From positions 1-59,384 of the forward strand of contig NZ_WHNY01000061.1 of NCBI RefSeq assembly GCF_013141695.1: 59,384 nt of DNA, read 5' to 3'. Made by a program: the position numbers and the translations under genes. The notes beneath the pieces are model-generated. The model searched no databases. It saw nothing but the letters and a program-made list of their open reading frames with translations, and was not told the origin of the DNA. The stretch is from Paenibacillus plantarum (GTDB taxonomy: Bacteria; Bacillota; Bacilli; Paenibacillales; NBRC-103111). Shown piece after piece: positions 1 to 8,853 of the stretch (its first letter is position 1; the number at the start of each line of letters is the position of its first letter).

Positions 1-6
1 TAAGAG

Positions 7-41
7 AGCCTTACTTGGAGAAATCCGGGTAAGGCTTTTTT
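7..41 (+). terminator. Intrinsic terminator of the upstream operon
   Basis: An inverted repeat (7-19 with 24-36) forms a stem of about 13 bp with two G-U pairs and a GAAA tetraloop, followed by six T residues. It must end transcription of a + strand operon lying left of the window. Confidence 0.88.
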
Positions 42-557
42 GCATTCAGCCTAGTGTCACCTGAACTAAGGCTATCCTCCTGAATAACCATTAACTGGAT
101 TTCCTACAGCTAATTTTAATGATTTGTATGGAAAAATTGATTTAAATGGAAAACCTCCATCTAATGTCATAGGAATTCTCCATTTTCAGCTAGTTCAACG
201 GAATTAACTTCATAAAATCCATTTATTTCGATGGAAGTGACAAAAGCAGCGAAATTAACTGTACAAAATCCATTTAGTTGTCCAATCTCATGATGTGTGA
301 CTCGAGTTATGATCATTTAGTTTGACTCGATTCGTACAGTGGAGAAAGCAGATTGTGTATTGAGTTGAATAGAGGAGTGGAGCGTAGTTAGATCGTGGCG
401 GAGATGCGCAATCGCATTGCCCTCCTTTTTTTGTAAATCGCGTCGTATCAACGGCTTTTATTAAAATACTCTCGAATAAATCCCTAGGTAAGGTCAACAA
501 TAGTAAGGTTCACATATGGCTATCGGATTTGTAGGGAGAGACTTTTTAGAGCAGTAC
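42..557. other. Long AT-rich spacer without a convincing gene
   Basis: About 500 bases hold no ORF with family resemblance. Two imperfect copies of a motif lie 51 bases apart (about 199-225 and 249-276), sharing ATTAACT and AAAATCCATTTA. A GACTCGA heptamer occurs at 299-305 and 324-330. A hairpin with a 7-T run (400-432: GGAG/CTCC outer and ATGCG/CGCAT inner stems) could act as a + strand terminator. Read on the - strand, the same hairpin contains an RBS-like AAAGGAGGG followed by a nine-codon ORF; I do not call it a gene. Confidence 0.5.
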
Positions 558-586
558 TTGTCAAAAAGAAAGGAAATGATTATAAT
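558..586 (+). promoter_or_regulatory. SigA promoter of the ctsR operon
   Basis: TTGTCA (558-563), a 17-base spacer and a perfect TATAAT (581-586). The predicted transcription start is near 593, directly before the CtsR operator. Confidence 0.9.
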
Positions 587-594
587 TTAGTCAA

Positions 595-611
595 GGTCAA
601 AGAAAGTCAAA
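595..611 (+). promoter_or_regulatory. CtsR operator (heptad direct repeat)
   Basis: GGTCAAA-GAA-AGTCAAA matches the known CtsR box (tandem R-GTCAAA heptads with a 3-base spacer) exactly. It lies at the predicted transcription start, so bound CtsR would block initiation, giving autoregulation of ctsR-mcsA-mcsB-clpC. A further AGTCAA on each side (589-594, 611-616) extends the repeat in degenerate form. Confidence 0.92.
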
Positions 612-647
612 GTCAATTTACTTCTAGAAATCTGGGAGGCCGAATTG

Positions 648-1109
648 ATGCGCAATGTATCAGAAATTATTGAACAGTATTTAAAGCATGTCCTGCAACA
701 GAGTACGGAGGGCGCTATCGAGATTCAACGGAACGATTTGGCGGACCAGTTTCAATGCGTGCCATCTCAAATCAATTATGTCATTAGTACAAGGTTCACC
801 TTGGAAAAAGGCTATGTGGTGGAGAGCAAACGCGGCGGCGGCGGTTATATTCGGATTCAGAAGATCGAACTCAAGAGCCATGGATCTATTCTAGATCACA
901 TTTTCCGTACGATTCATACCCACATTGATCAAGTCACCTCAGAGGGGCTCATTTATCAATTGCAAGAGGGGCATTATATTTCCACCAGAGAAGCTAACCT
1001 GATTCGGGCAGCGATTTCCAGAGATGTATTGACCTTTAAACTCCCGCTGCGCGATGAAATTCGGGCTAAGATTCTTAAAGCAATGCTGATATCCTTGCTT
1101 AGCAGATAA
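648..1109 (+). CDS. ctsR: Transcriptional repressor CtsR
   Basis: Class III heat-shock repressor that binds heptad repeats upstream of clp genes and is inactivated by heat and by the McsA/McsB system. The 153-residue product has the usual CtsR length. It has the N-terminal helix-turn-helix region with CVPSQINYVISTRF (about residues 37-50) and the tetraglycine beta-wing RGGGGYIRI (62-70), whose arginine is an McsB target in relatives. ATG 648 is preferred over the TTG just before it because GGGAGG at 634-639 then has an 8-base gap. It is the first gene of a four-gene operon and has a perfect CtsR box in its own promoter. Confidence 0.97.
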   Translation: MRNVSEIIEQYLKHVLQQSTEGAIEIQRNDLADQFQCVPSQINYVISTRFTLEKGYVVESKRGGGGYIRIQKIELKSHGSILDHIFRTIHTHIDQVTSEGLIYQLQEGHYISTREANLIRAAISRDVLTFKLPLRDEIRAKILKAMLISLLSR

Positions 1110-1122
1110 GGAGGCAGATGGA

Positions 1123-1629
1123 ATGGTTTGTCAGGAATGCGGGAAACGACCGGCGACTCTTCACTTCACGAAGATTGTGAATGGAGACAAGAACGAGTTC
1201 CACATTTGTGAGAATTGTGCCCGCGAGAAGGGCGAGATGATTCCAGGAACATCGAACGGCTTTTCGATTCACAATTTACTTTCAGGTTTACTTGATTTTG
1301 AACCATTGTCCGCGGCGAAGTCTCAGGCCATCCGCTGTGATAGCTGCGGTCTTACGTACTCGCAATTCAGTAAATTAGGTCGGTTTGGTTGTGGGTCCTG
1401 TTATCAAAGCTTTTCGGTCAAACTTGATCCTCTTTTCAAGCGAGTTCATGGGAATATCGTGCATGTAGGGAAAGTTCCCAAGCGCAGTGGTGGTATCATT
1501 CAAAGCAAGCGTGAAATCGATCTTTTGAAGAAAGATATGATGACCTGTATCGAGAGCGAAGAGTTCGAGCAGGCTGCCCAGATACGTGACCAGATTCGTG
1601 AGATTGAGAAGAAGATTGCGGGTATGTAA
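1123..1629 (+). CDS. mcsA: McsA, zinc-finger activator of protein arginine kinase
   Basis: McsA binds and activates the arginine kinase McsB and helps control CtsR. The 168-residue protein carries two CxxC pairs near the N-terminus (C3/C6 and C29/C32) and a second zinc-ribbon-like set (CDSC, CGSC) at about residues 70-90. It ends in a UVR-type motif (SEEFEQAAQIRDQIREIE), which in this family contacts partner proteins. AAGGAGG at 1108-1114 sits directly after the ctsR stop. A downstream gap of only about 23 bases leads to mcsB, consistent with one operon. Confidence 0.95.
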   Translation: MVCQECGKRPATLHFTKIVNGDKNEFHICENCAREKGEMIPGTSNGFSIHNLLSGLLDFEPLSAAKSQAIRCDSCGLTYSQFSKLGRFGCGSCYQSFSVKLDPLFKRVHGNIVHVGKVPKRSGGIIQSKREIDLLKKDMMTCIESEEFEQAAQIRDQIREIEKKIAGM

Positions 1630-1652
1630 GTTTGTAAGGGAGTGTGAATCCA

Positions 1653-2714
1653 GTGACATTACAGCGGTTTACAGGAGATGCTTTGAGTGAATGGATGAAG
1701 GGTGAAGGGCCAGAGTCGGATATTGTCATAAGCAGTCGAATCCGCATTGCTCGTAACCTGAGAGATTATCCATATCCCATGCTCGCGACGAATCAACAAT
1801 CACAGGAAGTGCTGGAACAATTATCTGGTGTTCTTGAGAATGAAGAGTTGGAGACGATAAGCAACTTCTCGCTCATTCCACTCGCGGAACTAAATGAGCT
1901 CGAGCGAATGGTGCTAGTGGAGAAACATTTAATTAGTCCTAATTTAGCTAACGAATCCAGGAATGGGGCCGTTATTTTAAGCGATAATGAATCGATCAGT
2001 ATCATGATCAATGAAGAGGATCATCTTCGCATACAATGTTTATGTCCGGGTTTCCAGATTAAAGAGGTTTGGGATCTGGCCAACCAGATTGATGATATTT
2101 TTGAAACACAGATGGATTATGGATACGATGAAAAAAGAGGCTACCTAACGAGCTGCCCGACCAATGTCGGCACAGGGATTCGCGCTTCGGTTATGATGCA
2201 CCTTCCTGCGCTAGTGCTTAGTCAGCAAATTAATCGTATTTTATCCGCAGTTACACAAGTTGGGTTGACGGTTAGAGGATTATATGGGGAAGGTAGCGAA
2301 GCTTTAGGTAATCTATTCCAAATCTCTAATCAAATTACGTTAGGTCAATCGGAAGAAGAGATCATTGATAATTTATATAGTGTGGCCAGGCAAATTATAG
2401 AGCATGAACGCGCCGCGAGACATAAGCTATTACAAGAGTCTAGAATGCGCATCATTGATCGTGTGAATCGTTCCCTTGGCATTCTATCCTATGCGGGGAT
2501 TATGGACTCTAAGGAAGCGGCACAGCGACTGTCAGATGTACGCCTAGGTATCGATCTAGGTATCATCAACAATGTATCGTCCCATGTTCTTAATGAACTC
2601 TTGGTCATGACGCAACCTGGTTTTCTTCAGCAATATGCGGGGGAGAAGCTGAATCCGGAAGAGCGAGATATGAGGCGGGCGGAACTGATTCGCGAGAAAT
2701 TTGGCAGGGTATAA
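1653..2714 (+). CDS. mcsB: Protein arginine kinase McsB
   Basis: Phosphorylates arginines on misfolded proteins and on CtsR, marking them for ClpCP. The protein shows the phosphagen-kinase fold: SSRIRIARN near residue 28, CPTNVGTGIRASVMMHLPAL in the catalytic region, and the RDMRRA motif near the C-terminus matching the RDxxRA phosphoarginine-binding site. GTG 1653 (353 aa) is preferred over GTG 1644 because AAGGGAG at 1636-1642 would nearly touch 1644 but is 10 bases from 1653, and the family's N-terminus aligns there. It lies between mcsA and clpC as in Bacillus. Confidence 0.96.
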   Translation: MTLQRFTGDALSEWMKGEGPESDIVISSRIRIARNLRDYPYPMLATNQQSQEVLEQLSGVLENEELETISNFSLIPLAELNELERMVLVEKHLISPNLANESRNGAVILSDNESISIMINEEDHLRIQCLCPGFQIKEVWDLANQIDDIFETQMDYGYDEKRGYLTSCPTNVGTGIRASVMMHLPALVLSQQINRILSAVTQVGLTVRGLYGEGSEALGNLFQISNQITLGQSEEEIIDNLYSVARQIIEHERAARHKLLQESRMRIIDRVNRSLGILSYAGIMDSKEAAQRLSDVRLGIDLGIINNVSSHVLNELLVMTQPGFLQQYAGEKLNPEERDMRRAELIREKFGRV

Positions 2715-2788
2715 ATAAGTAGTAAGAAGTACGTTAAGATTCATCCTTTAGGAATTCCATAGATATACTACTTTTGGAGGTGTTCGCT

Positions 2789-5233
2789 ATGATGTTTGGC
2801 AGATTTACGGAACGTGCGCAGAAGGTGCTTTCTCTTGCTCAAGAGGAGGCTGTTCGATTAGGACATAACAATATTGGAACAGAGCACATTTTACTAGGAC
2901 TTATTCGTGAAGGTGAAGGCATTGCTGCTAAAGCACTCGTTGCGCTCGGCCTAGGTCTTGAGAAAATTCAAGACGAAGTCGAATCTCTAATTGGCAGAGG
3001 GCAAGAACAGCCGACCAACATCGCGTATACACCTAGAGCTAAGAAAGTAATCGAACTTTCGATGGATGAAGCGAGAAAATTAGGTCACACGTATGTGGGG
3101 ACTGAACATATTCTGCTCGGACTTATCCGTGAGGGTGAGGGCGTAGCTGCAAGAGTTCTTAATAATCTTGGCGTTTCCTTGAACAAGGCACGTCAGCAAG
3201 TTCTTCAGCTGCTAGGCAGCAGCGAAACCGTGTCGCCTAGTCATGGTACCAATCCGAATGTGAACACGCCTACATTGGATGGTTTGGCAAGAGATCTGAC
3301 TGCGTACGCCAAAGAAGGTCATTTGGACCCTGTTATCGGCCGTAGCAAAGAGATTGAGCGTGTGATTCAAGTATTGAGTCGCAGAACCAAAAACAATCCT
3401 GTACTCATCGGCGAACCAGGGGTTGGTAAAACAGCGATTGCTGAAGGCCTTGCACAGAAAATCATTAACAATGAAATTCCGGAAACGTTGAAAGATAAAC
3501 GCGTTATGACGCTGGATATGGGTTCTGTTGTTGCAGGAACGAAGTATCGCGGTGAATTCGAAGATCGACTCAAAAAAATCATGGATGAAATTCGTCAAGC
3601 TGGCAATATCGTCTTGTTCATTGATGAGCTTCACACCTTGATTGGCGCGGGCGGAGCGGAAGGCGCAATTGATGCTTCTAACATCCTGAAGCCGGCACTT
3701 GCTAGGGGAGAGCTTCAATGTATTGGTGCTACAACGCTAGATGAGTACCGCAAATACATTGAGAAAGATGCTGCACTTGAGCGTCGTTTCCAGCCAATTA
3801 CAGTAGATCAACCATCACCTGAAGAAGCTGTTCAAATTCTGTATGGCTTGCGTGATCGCTATGAAGCGCATCATCGTGTGAAAATTACAGATGCTGCGAT
3901 TCAAGAGGCTGTAAAGCTATCGGATCGTTACATCACAGACCGTTTCTTACCGGATAAAGCGATCGATTTGATCGATGAAGCGAGTTCCAAAGTAAGATTG
4001 CGTTCTTACACGACGCCACCTTCCTTGAAGCAGCTTGAAAGTAAGTTGGAAAACATCCGTAAAGAGAAAGATGCTGCTGTTCAAAGCCAAGAGTTCGAGA
4101 AAGCAGCAGGTCTTCGTGATACGGAGCAAAAGCTTCGCGAAGAGCTAGACTCGACGAAGAACGAATGGAAAGAGAAACAAGGTCGTCTGGATACAGAAGT
4201 AACTCCAGATGATATTGCACAAATTGTAGCGAGCTGGACGGGAATTCCGGTCAGCAAGCTGGCTGAGGAAGAAACCGAGCGTTTGCTCAAAATGGAAGAT
4301 ATCCTTCATGAGCGCGTCATTGGACAAGAAGAAGCAGTTAAAGCTGTGAGTCGTGCGATCCGCCGCGCAAGAGCTGGTCTAAAAGATCCGAAGCGTCCGA
4401 TGGGCTCTTTCATTTTCTTAGGACCAACGGGTGTTGGTAAAACCGAACTTGCACGTGCACTAGCAGAATCCCTCTTCGGAGATGACAACGCTGTTGTTCG
4501 TATCGATATGTCCGAGTACATGGAGAAGCATTCAACTTCCCGTTTGGTAGGAGCGCCTCCAGGGTATGTGGGTTATGAAGAAGGCGGTCAGTTAACTGAG
4601 AAAGTTCGTCGCAAGCCATACTCCGTTGTCCTGCTCGATGAAATCGAGAAAGCACATCCGGAAGTGTTCAACATCTTGTTGCAAGTGCTAGAGGATGGCC
4701 GTTTAACGGATTCCAAAGGTCGTACCGTTGATTTCCGTAATACGCTAATCATTATGACTTCCAACGTCGGCGCGGACATGATTAAGAAGAACTCCTCGCT
4801 TGGCTTCACAGCTGCACTTGATGCTGGAAGAGACTATACGAATATGAAAGACAAAGTTATGGGCGAGTTGAAGAAAAGCTTCCGTCCTGAATTCCTTAAC
4901 CGAATCGATGAAATCATCGTATTCCACTCTTTGGATGAAGCACACATTGCACAAATCGTTAGCTTAATGGCTGATGATCTGCGCAAGCGTCTGAAAGAGC
5001 AAGAGGTTGATTTCTTGTTAACGGATAAAGCGAAGATGTTCCTGGCCAAGGAAGGATTTGATCCAACCTACGGTGCGCGTCCATTACGCAGAGCGATTCA
5101 GAAGCATATCGAAGATCGCTTATCGGAAGAATTACTGAGAGGTAATATTTCCAAAGGTGATTCACTCACGATTGATGAGAATGAAGGCGAACTGGTTGTC
5201 CTGAAGGGCGAAGGCGTCTCATTAACGAAATAA
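2789..5233 (+). CDS. clpC: AAA+ unfoldase ClpC
   Basis: Hsp100 unfoldase that feeds substrates, including arginine-phosphorylated proteins, into ClpP. The architecture is complete: two N-terminal repeats (each with an NIGTEHILLGL-like core, residues about 5-145), D1 with GEPGVGKT and a Walker B IDELH, a middle domain with a UVR-like stretch, and D2 with GPTGVGKT and DEIEKAH. An LGF loop for ClpP docking lies at about 673. ATG 2789 (814 aa) follows GGAGGTG at 2776-2782; the upstream TTG 2774 precedes that RBS and is rejected. It is the last gene before the terminator at 5246-5289. Confidence 0.97.
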   Translation: MMFGRFTERAQKVLSLAQEEAVRLGHNNIGTEHILLGLIREGEGIAAKALVALGLGLEKIQDEVESLIGRGQEQPTNIAYTPRAKKVIELSMDEARKLGHTYVGTEHILLGLIREGEGVAARVLNNLGVSLNKARQQVLQLLGSSETVSPSHGTNPNVNTPTLDGLARDLTAYAKEGHLDPVIGRSKEIERVIQVLSRRTKNNPVLIGEPGVGKTAIAEGLAQKIINNEIPETLKDKRVMTLDMGSVVAGTKYRGEFEDRLKKIMDEIRQAGNIVLFIDELHTLIGAGGAEGAIDASNILKPALARGELQCIGATTLDEYRKYIEKDAALERRFQPITVDQPSPEEAVQILYGLRDRYEAHHRVKITDAAIQEAVKLSDRYITDRFLPDKAIDLIDEASSKVRLRSYTTPPSLKQLESKLENIRKEKDAAVQSQEFEKAAGLRDTEQKLREELDSTKNEWKEKQGRLDTEVTPDDIAQIVASWTGIPVSKLAEEETERLLKMEDILHERVIGQEEAVKAVSRAIRRARAGLKDPKRPMGSFIFLGPTGVGKTELARALAESLFGDDNAVVRIDMSEYMEKHSTSRLVGAPPGYVGYEEGGQLTEKVRRKPYSVVLLDEIEKAHPEVFNILLQVLEDGRLTDSKGRTVDFRNTLIIMTSNVGADMIKKNSSLGFTAALDAGRDYTNMKDKVMGELKKSFRPEFLNRIDEIIVFHSLDEAHIAQIVSLMADDLRKRLKEQEVDFLLTDKAKMFLAKEGFDPTYGARPLRRAIQKHIEDRLSEELLRGNISKGDSLTIDENEGELVVLKGEGVSLTK

Positions 5234-5245
5234 GAGAAAGTGAAG

Positions 5246-5289
5246 AAGCATTTCACTTCATCCGATGAGGGTGGGGTGAGATGCTTTTT
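5246..5289 (+). terminator. Terminator after clpC
   Basis: 5246-5256 pairs with 5276-5286 (11 bp with one G-U), followed by TTTTT. It separates the ctsR operon from radA. Confidence 0.8.
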
Positions 5290-5443
5290 ATTTAAGTCGG
5301 CCGTATTGAAACGCTCCCGCCCTAACTGGACGGTGTAGTCGTTTATTTTGTTTCAGCACTTTCATGAGAAACATAAAAATGTTAAACTTTATTGGTAAGG
5401 ATAACCAAAAAGGATATCCCCATGTTAAGGAGCAATTTCTTCT

Positions 5444-6811
5444 ATGAGTAAACAAAAAACCAAATTTAGCTGTCAAGAATGCGGCTATGATTCACCGAAA
5501 TGGATGGGTAAATGTCCAGGTTGTCAGTCATGGAATACGATGGTGGAAGAAATTGAAACAGTCGTTCGTACGCAGGGTATGACATCTTCGATCCCCAAAA
5601 CGAAAGAAAAAGCGATCCCCATCATACATATAGAAAGCAGCTCTGAACCGAGAGTTGTCACAAGCAACAAAGAATTAAACAGGGTCCTGGGTGGAGGTAT
5701 AGTCCCTGGGTCACTTATCCTCGTCGGTGGAGATCCTGGTATCGGGAAATCAACCTTGCTTCTGCAAACGTCCTTCGAACTCACACAAGCCCAGCAAAAA
5801 GTCCTTTATATATCAGGAGAAGAATCTATTAAGCAGACCAAGCTTCGTGCTGATCGCTTAAATGCGTCATCTCCGCTGCTATACGTATTATGTGAGACGA
5901 ACCTTGAACTGATCGAGGAAGCTATACAAGAAACGAATCCTGACTTTCTCGTCATTGACTCGATCCAAACGGTATTTCACCCGGCGATTACTTCGGCGCC
6001 TGGAACCGTATCGCAAGTTCGAGAATGCACAGGCCATTTTATGAGAATAGCTAAGGGTAAGGGAATTGCAACGGTCCTTGTCGGGCATGTGACGAAGGAA
6101 GGTGCAATAGCGGGGCCAAGAATGCTAGAGCATATGGTTGATTGTGTTCTCTACTTTGAAGGGGAGCGGCACCATTCCTATCGTGTGTTAAGAGCGGTTA
6201 AGAATCGTTTTGGCTCAACAAATGAAATTGGTATCTTCGAAATGCAAGAGGTTGGTCTCGTAGAAGTCAACAACCCATCGGAGTTGTTTCTATCGGAAAG
6301 GCCACTTGGTGTGGCTGGTTCTGCCGTTGTTGCTAGTATGGAGGGAACGCGTCCTGTCTTGGTCGAGATTCAAGCACTCGTCTCCTCGACGAATTTCCCT
6401 TCTCCGAGAAGGATGGCGACAGGTGTTGATCACAATCGTCTTTCCTTAATCATCGCAGTATTAGAGAAACGCATGGGCATGTTCTTGCAAAATCAAGATG
6501 CTTATCTCAACGTGGCAGGTGGGATCAAGCTGGATGAACCAGCTGTGGATCTGGCGATCGCCATTAGTATCGCATCCAGTTTCCGAGATCAACCGACACA
6601 GCCATTTGATGTTGTGTTCGGTGAAATCGGTTTAACAGGAGAAGTCCGCGGCGTATCTCGGATTGATCAGCGTGTGAAGGAAGCAGAGAAGCTTGGTTTC
6701 CGCAGAGTGATTATGCCAGAGAAAAGTTTGAAGGGGTGGACACATCCGAAAGGCATGGAGATTATTGGGGTAAACACGGTGGCTGAGGCATTGAAAGCGG
6801 CGCTGGGTTAG
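5444..6811 (+). CDS. radA: DNA repair protein RadA (Sms)
   Basis: RecA-like ATPase that promotes branch migration and processing of recombination intermediates. Seen in the sequence: an N-terminal C4 zinc finger (C10, C13, C24, C27), a Walker A GGDPGIGKST at about residues 88-97, the RadA-specific KNRFG motif at about 254-258, and a C-terminal Lon-protease-like domain with an IALVEL-like core. At 455 aa it has the normal family length. AAGGAG lies upstream with a longish gap. The following disA gene is a known neighbour, and DisA activity is coupled to RadA in B. subtilis. Confidence 0.96.
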   Translation: MSKQKTKFSCQECGYDSPKWMGKCPGCQSWNTMVEEIETVVRTQGMTSSIPKTKEKAIPIIHIESSSEPRVVTSNKELNRVLGGGIVPGSLILVGGDPGIGKSTLLLQTSFELTQAQQKVLYISGEESIKQTKLRADRLNASSPLLYVLCETNLELIEEAIQETNPDFLVIDSIQTVFHPAITSAPGTVSQVRECTGHFMRIAKGKGIATVLVGHVTKEGAIAGPRMLEHMVDCVLYFEGERHHSYRVLRAVKNRFGSTNEIGIFEMQEVGLVEVNNPSELFLSERPLGVAGSAVVASMEGTRPVLVEIQALVSSTNFPSPRRMATGVDHNRLSLIIAVLEKRMGMFLQNQDAYLNVAGGIKLDEPAVDLAIAISIASSFRDQPTQPFDVVFGEIGLTGEVRGVSRIDQRVKEAEKLGFRRVIMPEKSLKGWTHPKGMEIIGVNTVAEALKAALG

Positions 6812-6850
6812 CGTGAGTTCTGCAAGCTATAAGCCTTCAGGAGGAAAATG

Positions 6851-7930
6851 ATGAGTAAAGAAGAGATGAAACGCGATGTGATGAGCCAATTGCTCCAACT
6901 GGTAGCACCTGGTACACCATTTCGTGATGGTTTGGAGAATGTCTTACGCGCCAAAACAGGCGGACTGATCGTTGTAGGCTTCAGTTCCGAGGTAACAGAA
7001 ATCGTGGATGGTGGATTCTCAATCAATTGCGACTTCTCACCTAACTATTTGTATGAGCTTGCCAAAATGGATGGTGCGATTATCCTCAGCGAGGACATCA
7101 AGCGCATCCTTTATGCGAACACCCAATTGATTCCGGATTCTTCTATTTCCTCATCTGAGACGGGGATTAGACACCGAACAGCGGAGCGCGTGGCGAAGCA
7201 AACGAATAAATTAGTTGTTTCCATTTCACAGCGGCGGAATGTCATTACGCTATATCAAGGTAATTTAAGATATGCACTTAAGGATATCGGAGTCATCCTG
7301 ACCAAAGCGAATCAAGCGATTCAAACATTGGAGCGATATAAGGTTGTTTTGGATCAGTCCCTGACGAATCTGAGTGCATCGGAGTTTGAGGAACTAGTTA
7401 CCTTGCATGATATTACCAATGTCATTGCCAGATTTGAGATGGTGTTACGCATCAAAGCGGAAATTAATCGTTATATTAACGAACTTGGCAATGAGGGACG
7501 CTTAATTAGCATGCAATTAGAAGAACTTGTGGGGAATGCGGAACTTGAGGCACGTTTGCTCGTAAAAGATTATGTAAGAGAATTATCTGAAGAAAGAGTC
7601 AAGGAGATGCAGGCTGGTTTGAAACGTCTGTCATCTGATGAGCTGCTAGAGCCCCAGCAGATTATTCGCTTGCTAGGGTATTCTCATACCAATTCGATTG
7701 CTGAAGAGCCAGTTTCTCCACGTGGCTTCCGCATTTTAGGCAAAATTCCGCGGTTACCATCCATTATTATTGGTAATCTAGTCGAGAAGTTTGGCTACTT
7801 GCCACACATGATGATGGCGACGATCGAGGAATTGGATGAAGTTGACGGAATCGGAGAAGTGAGAGCCCGCGCCATTAAGGAAGGTCTCAAAAGAATTCAG
7901 GAACAAGTGTTCATTGACAGACATATTTAA
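6851..7930 (+). CDS. disA: DNA integrity scanning protein DisA, diadenylate cyclase
   Basis: Makes c-di-AMP from two ATP and pauses at branched DNA, linking genome integrity to sporulation. The N-terminal DAC domain shows the DGA motif (about residue 75) and the RHR motif (about 108). The C-terminus has a helix-hairpin-helix domain (DEVDGIGEVRARAIKEGL). Tandem ATGs lie at 6848 and 6851. AGGAGG at 6839-6844 gives better spacing to 6851 (359 aa), but 6848 is possible. It follows radA by 39 bases with no terminator, so the two are probably co-transcribed. Confidence 0.97.
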   Translation: MSKEEMKRDVMSQLLQLVAPGTPFRDGLENVLRAKTGGLIVVGFSSEVTEIVDGGFSINCDFSPNYLYELAKMDGAIILSEDIKRILYANTQLIPDSSISSSETGIRHRTAERVAKQTNKLVVSISQRRNVITLYQGNLRYALKDIGVILTKANQAIQTLERYKVVLDQSLTNLSASEFEELVTLHDITNVIARFEMVLRIKAEINRYINELGNEGRLISMQLEELVGNAELEARLLVKDYVRELSEERVKEMQAGLKRLSSDELLEPQQIIRLLGYSHTNSIAEEPVSPRGFRILGKIPRLPSIIIGNLVEKFGYLPHMMMATIEELDEVDGIGEVRARAIKEGLKRIQEQVFIDRHI

Positions 7931-8015
7931 AGTGGATACAATCATAAAGTATCATTGTTAAGGTTTCATGTAGTCAAGTTTAGGGTATAGTAAATCCAGA
8001 GGTGGACAAAAACAT

Positions 8016-8774
8016 ATGTTAACAAAATCAATTCCCAGTCTCTTTACAGTAGGGAACTTATTCCTAGGCGTACTATCGATTATCCTAGCCTTCAGTGGAG
8101 AACATGGCATCGCTGCCGTTCTTGTCATTGTCGCTATGCTATTGGATGGACTCGATGGACGTGTTGCGAGAGCGTTGAACGCTCAAAGTGAGTTCGGTAA
8201 AGAATTAGACTCCTTATCCGATGTGATCTCATTCGGTGTCGCTCCTGCTTTCATCATGTATGTAGTTGCATTTAACGATCCTACCGTCATTAGCCCAGCT
8301 TTTGCTTGGATTGTCACAGCGATCTTCCCAATCTGTGGAGCGTTGCGGTTAGCTAGATTCAATGTTGTTGCCGGTACGCCTGGCTATTTCATCGGTTTAC
8401 CGATTCCAGCAGCAGGCGGTGTTCTTTGTACGTTAGCTCTTTTCGTGAACGATATTAACGTGTATGTACTTCTCGTAAGTACAGTTCTATTGTCATACTT
8501 AATGGTCAGCACAGTGAAATATCCGAACTTCAAAAAGGCGGGTATTCCTAAAGCAGCGATTTGGATTACGCCAATTATCGTTGCAGCAGCGATTTTGATT
8601 GCAATCAAATGGCCTGAGTCCATTTCCAAAATGATTTTCGTACCGCTTTTGATGTACGCGCTTTACGGCCTAAAAAAAAACGTTGATGGATACTTCATTC
8701 GTCTCCGTAATCTTCGCAGAAAGAACAAAAGACGTGGCGTAGATGACACGAATTCAGTGAAATCTGACGTGTAA
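8016..8774 (+). CDS. pssA: CDP-diacylglycerol-serine O-phosphatidyltransferase
   Basis: Membrane enzyme that condenses CDP-diacylglycerol with L-serine to phosphatidylserine, the precursor of phosphatidylethanolamine. The CDP-alcohol phosphotransferase signature DGx2AR-x8-Gx3Dx3D is intact (DGLDGRVAR ... FGKELDSLSD, about residues 45-70). Several hydrophobic helices follow, and the C-terminus is basic. AGAGGTGG precedes ATG 8016 at normal spacing. In B. subtilis pssA is elsewhere and yacL directly follows disA, so this is an insertion relative to that order. It ends at a strong bidirectional terminator. Confidence 0.93.
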   Translation: MLTKSIPSLFTVGNLFLGVLSIILAFSGEHGIAAVLVIVAMLLDGLDGRVARALNAQSEFGKELDSLSDVISFGVAPAFIMYVVAFNDPTVISPAFAWIVTAIFPICGALRLARFNVVAGTPGYFIGLPIPAAGGVLCTLALFVNDINVYVLLVSTVLLSYLMVSTVKYPNFKKAGIPKAAIWITPIIVAAAILIAIKWPESISKMIFVPLLMYALYGLKKNVDGYFIRLRNLRRKNKRRGVDDTNSVKSDV

Positions 8775-8791
8775 GCACATTGTTCGAAAAT

Positions 8792-8848
8792 AAAAAGCAT
8801 TTATTTTCTCCTGATCTTCAGGAAGAAAATAAATGCTTTTTTTGTTTT
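8792..8848. terminator. Bidirectional terminator between pssA and the - strand gene
   Basis: A 17-bp perfect stem (8792-8808 with 8825-8841) is extended inward by TCCTGA/TCAGGA. It has A-rich and T-rich flanks on both sides, so it can end both convergent transcripts. Confidence 0.93.
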
Positions 8849-8853
8849 CATCA

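Noticed and set aside
288..500. 70-codon - strand ORF in the spacer before ctsR
   Set aside because: No family resemblance, no RBS at its start and a composition unlike the neighbours; it runs across a hairpin and repeats.
5307..5336. TGAAAC followed by CGGT, resembling a SigM promoter before radA
   Set aside because: The spacing is 18 bases and the -10 is not CGTC; the match is too weak to call, though radA-disA has a SigM promoter in B. subtilis.
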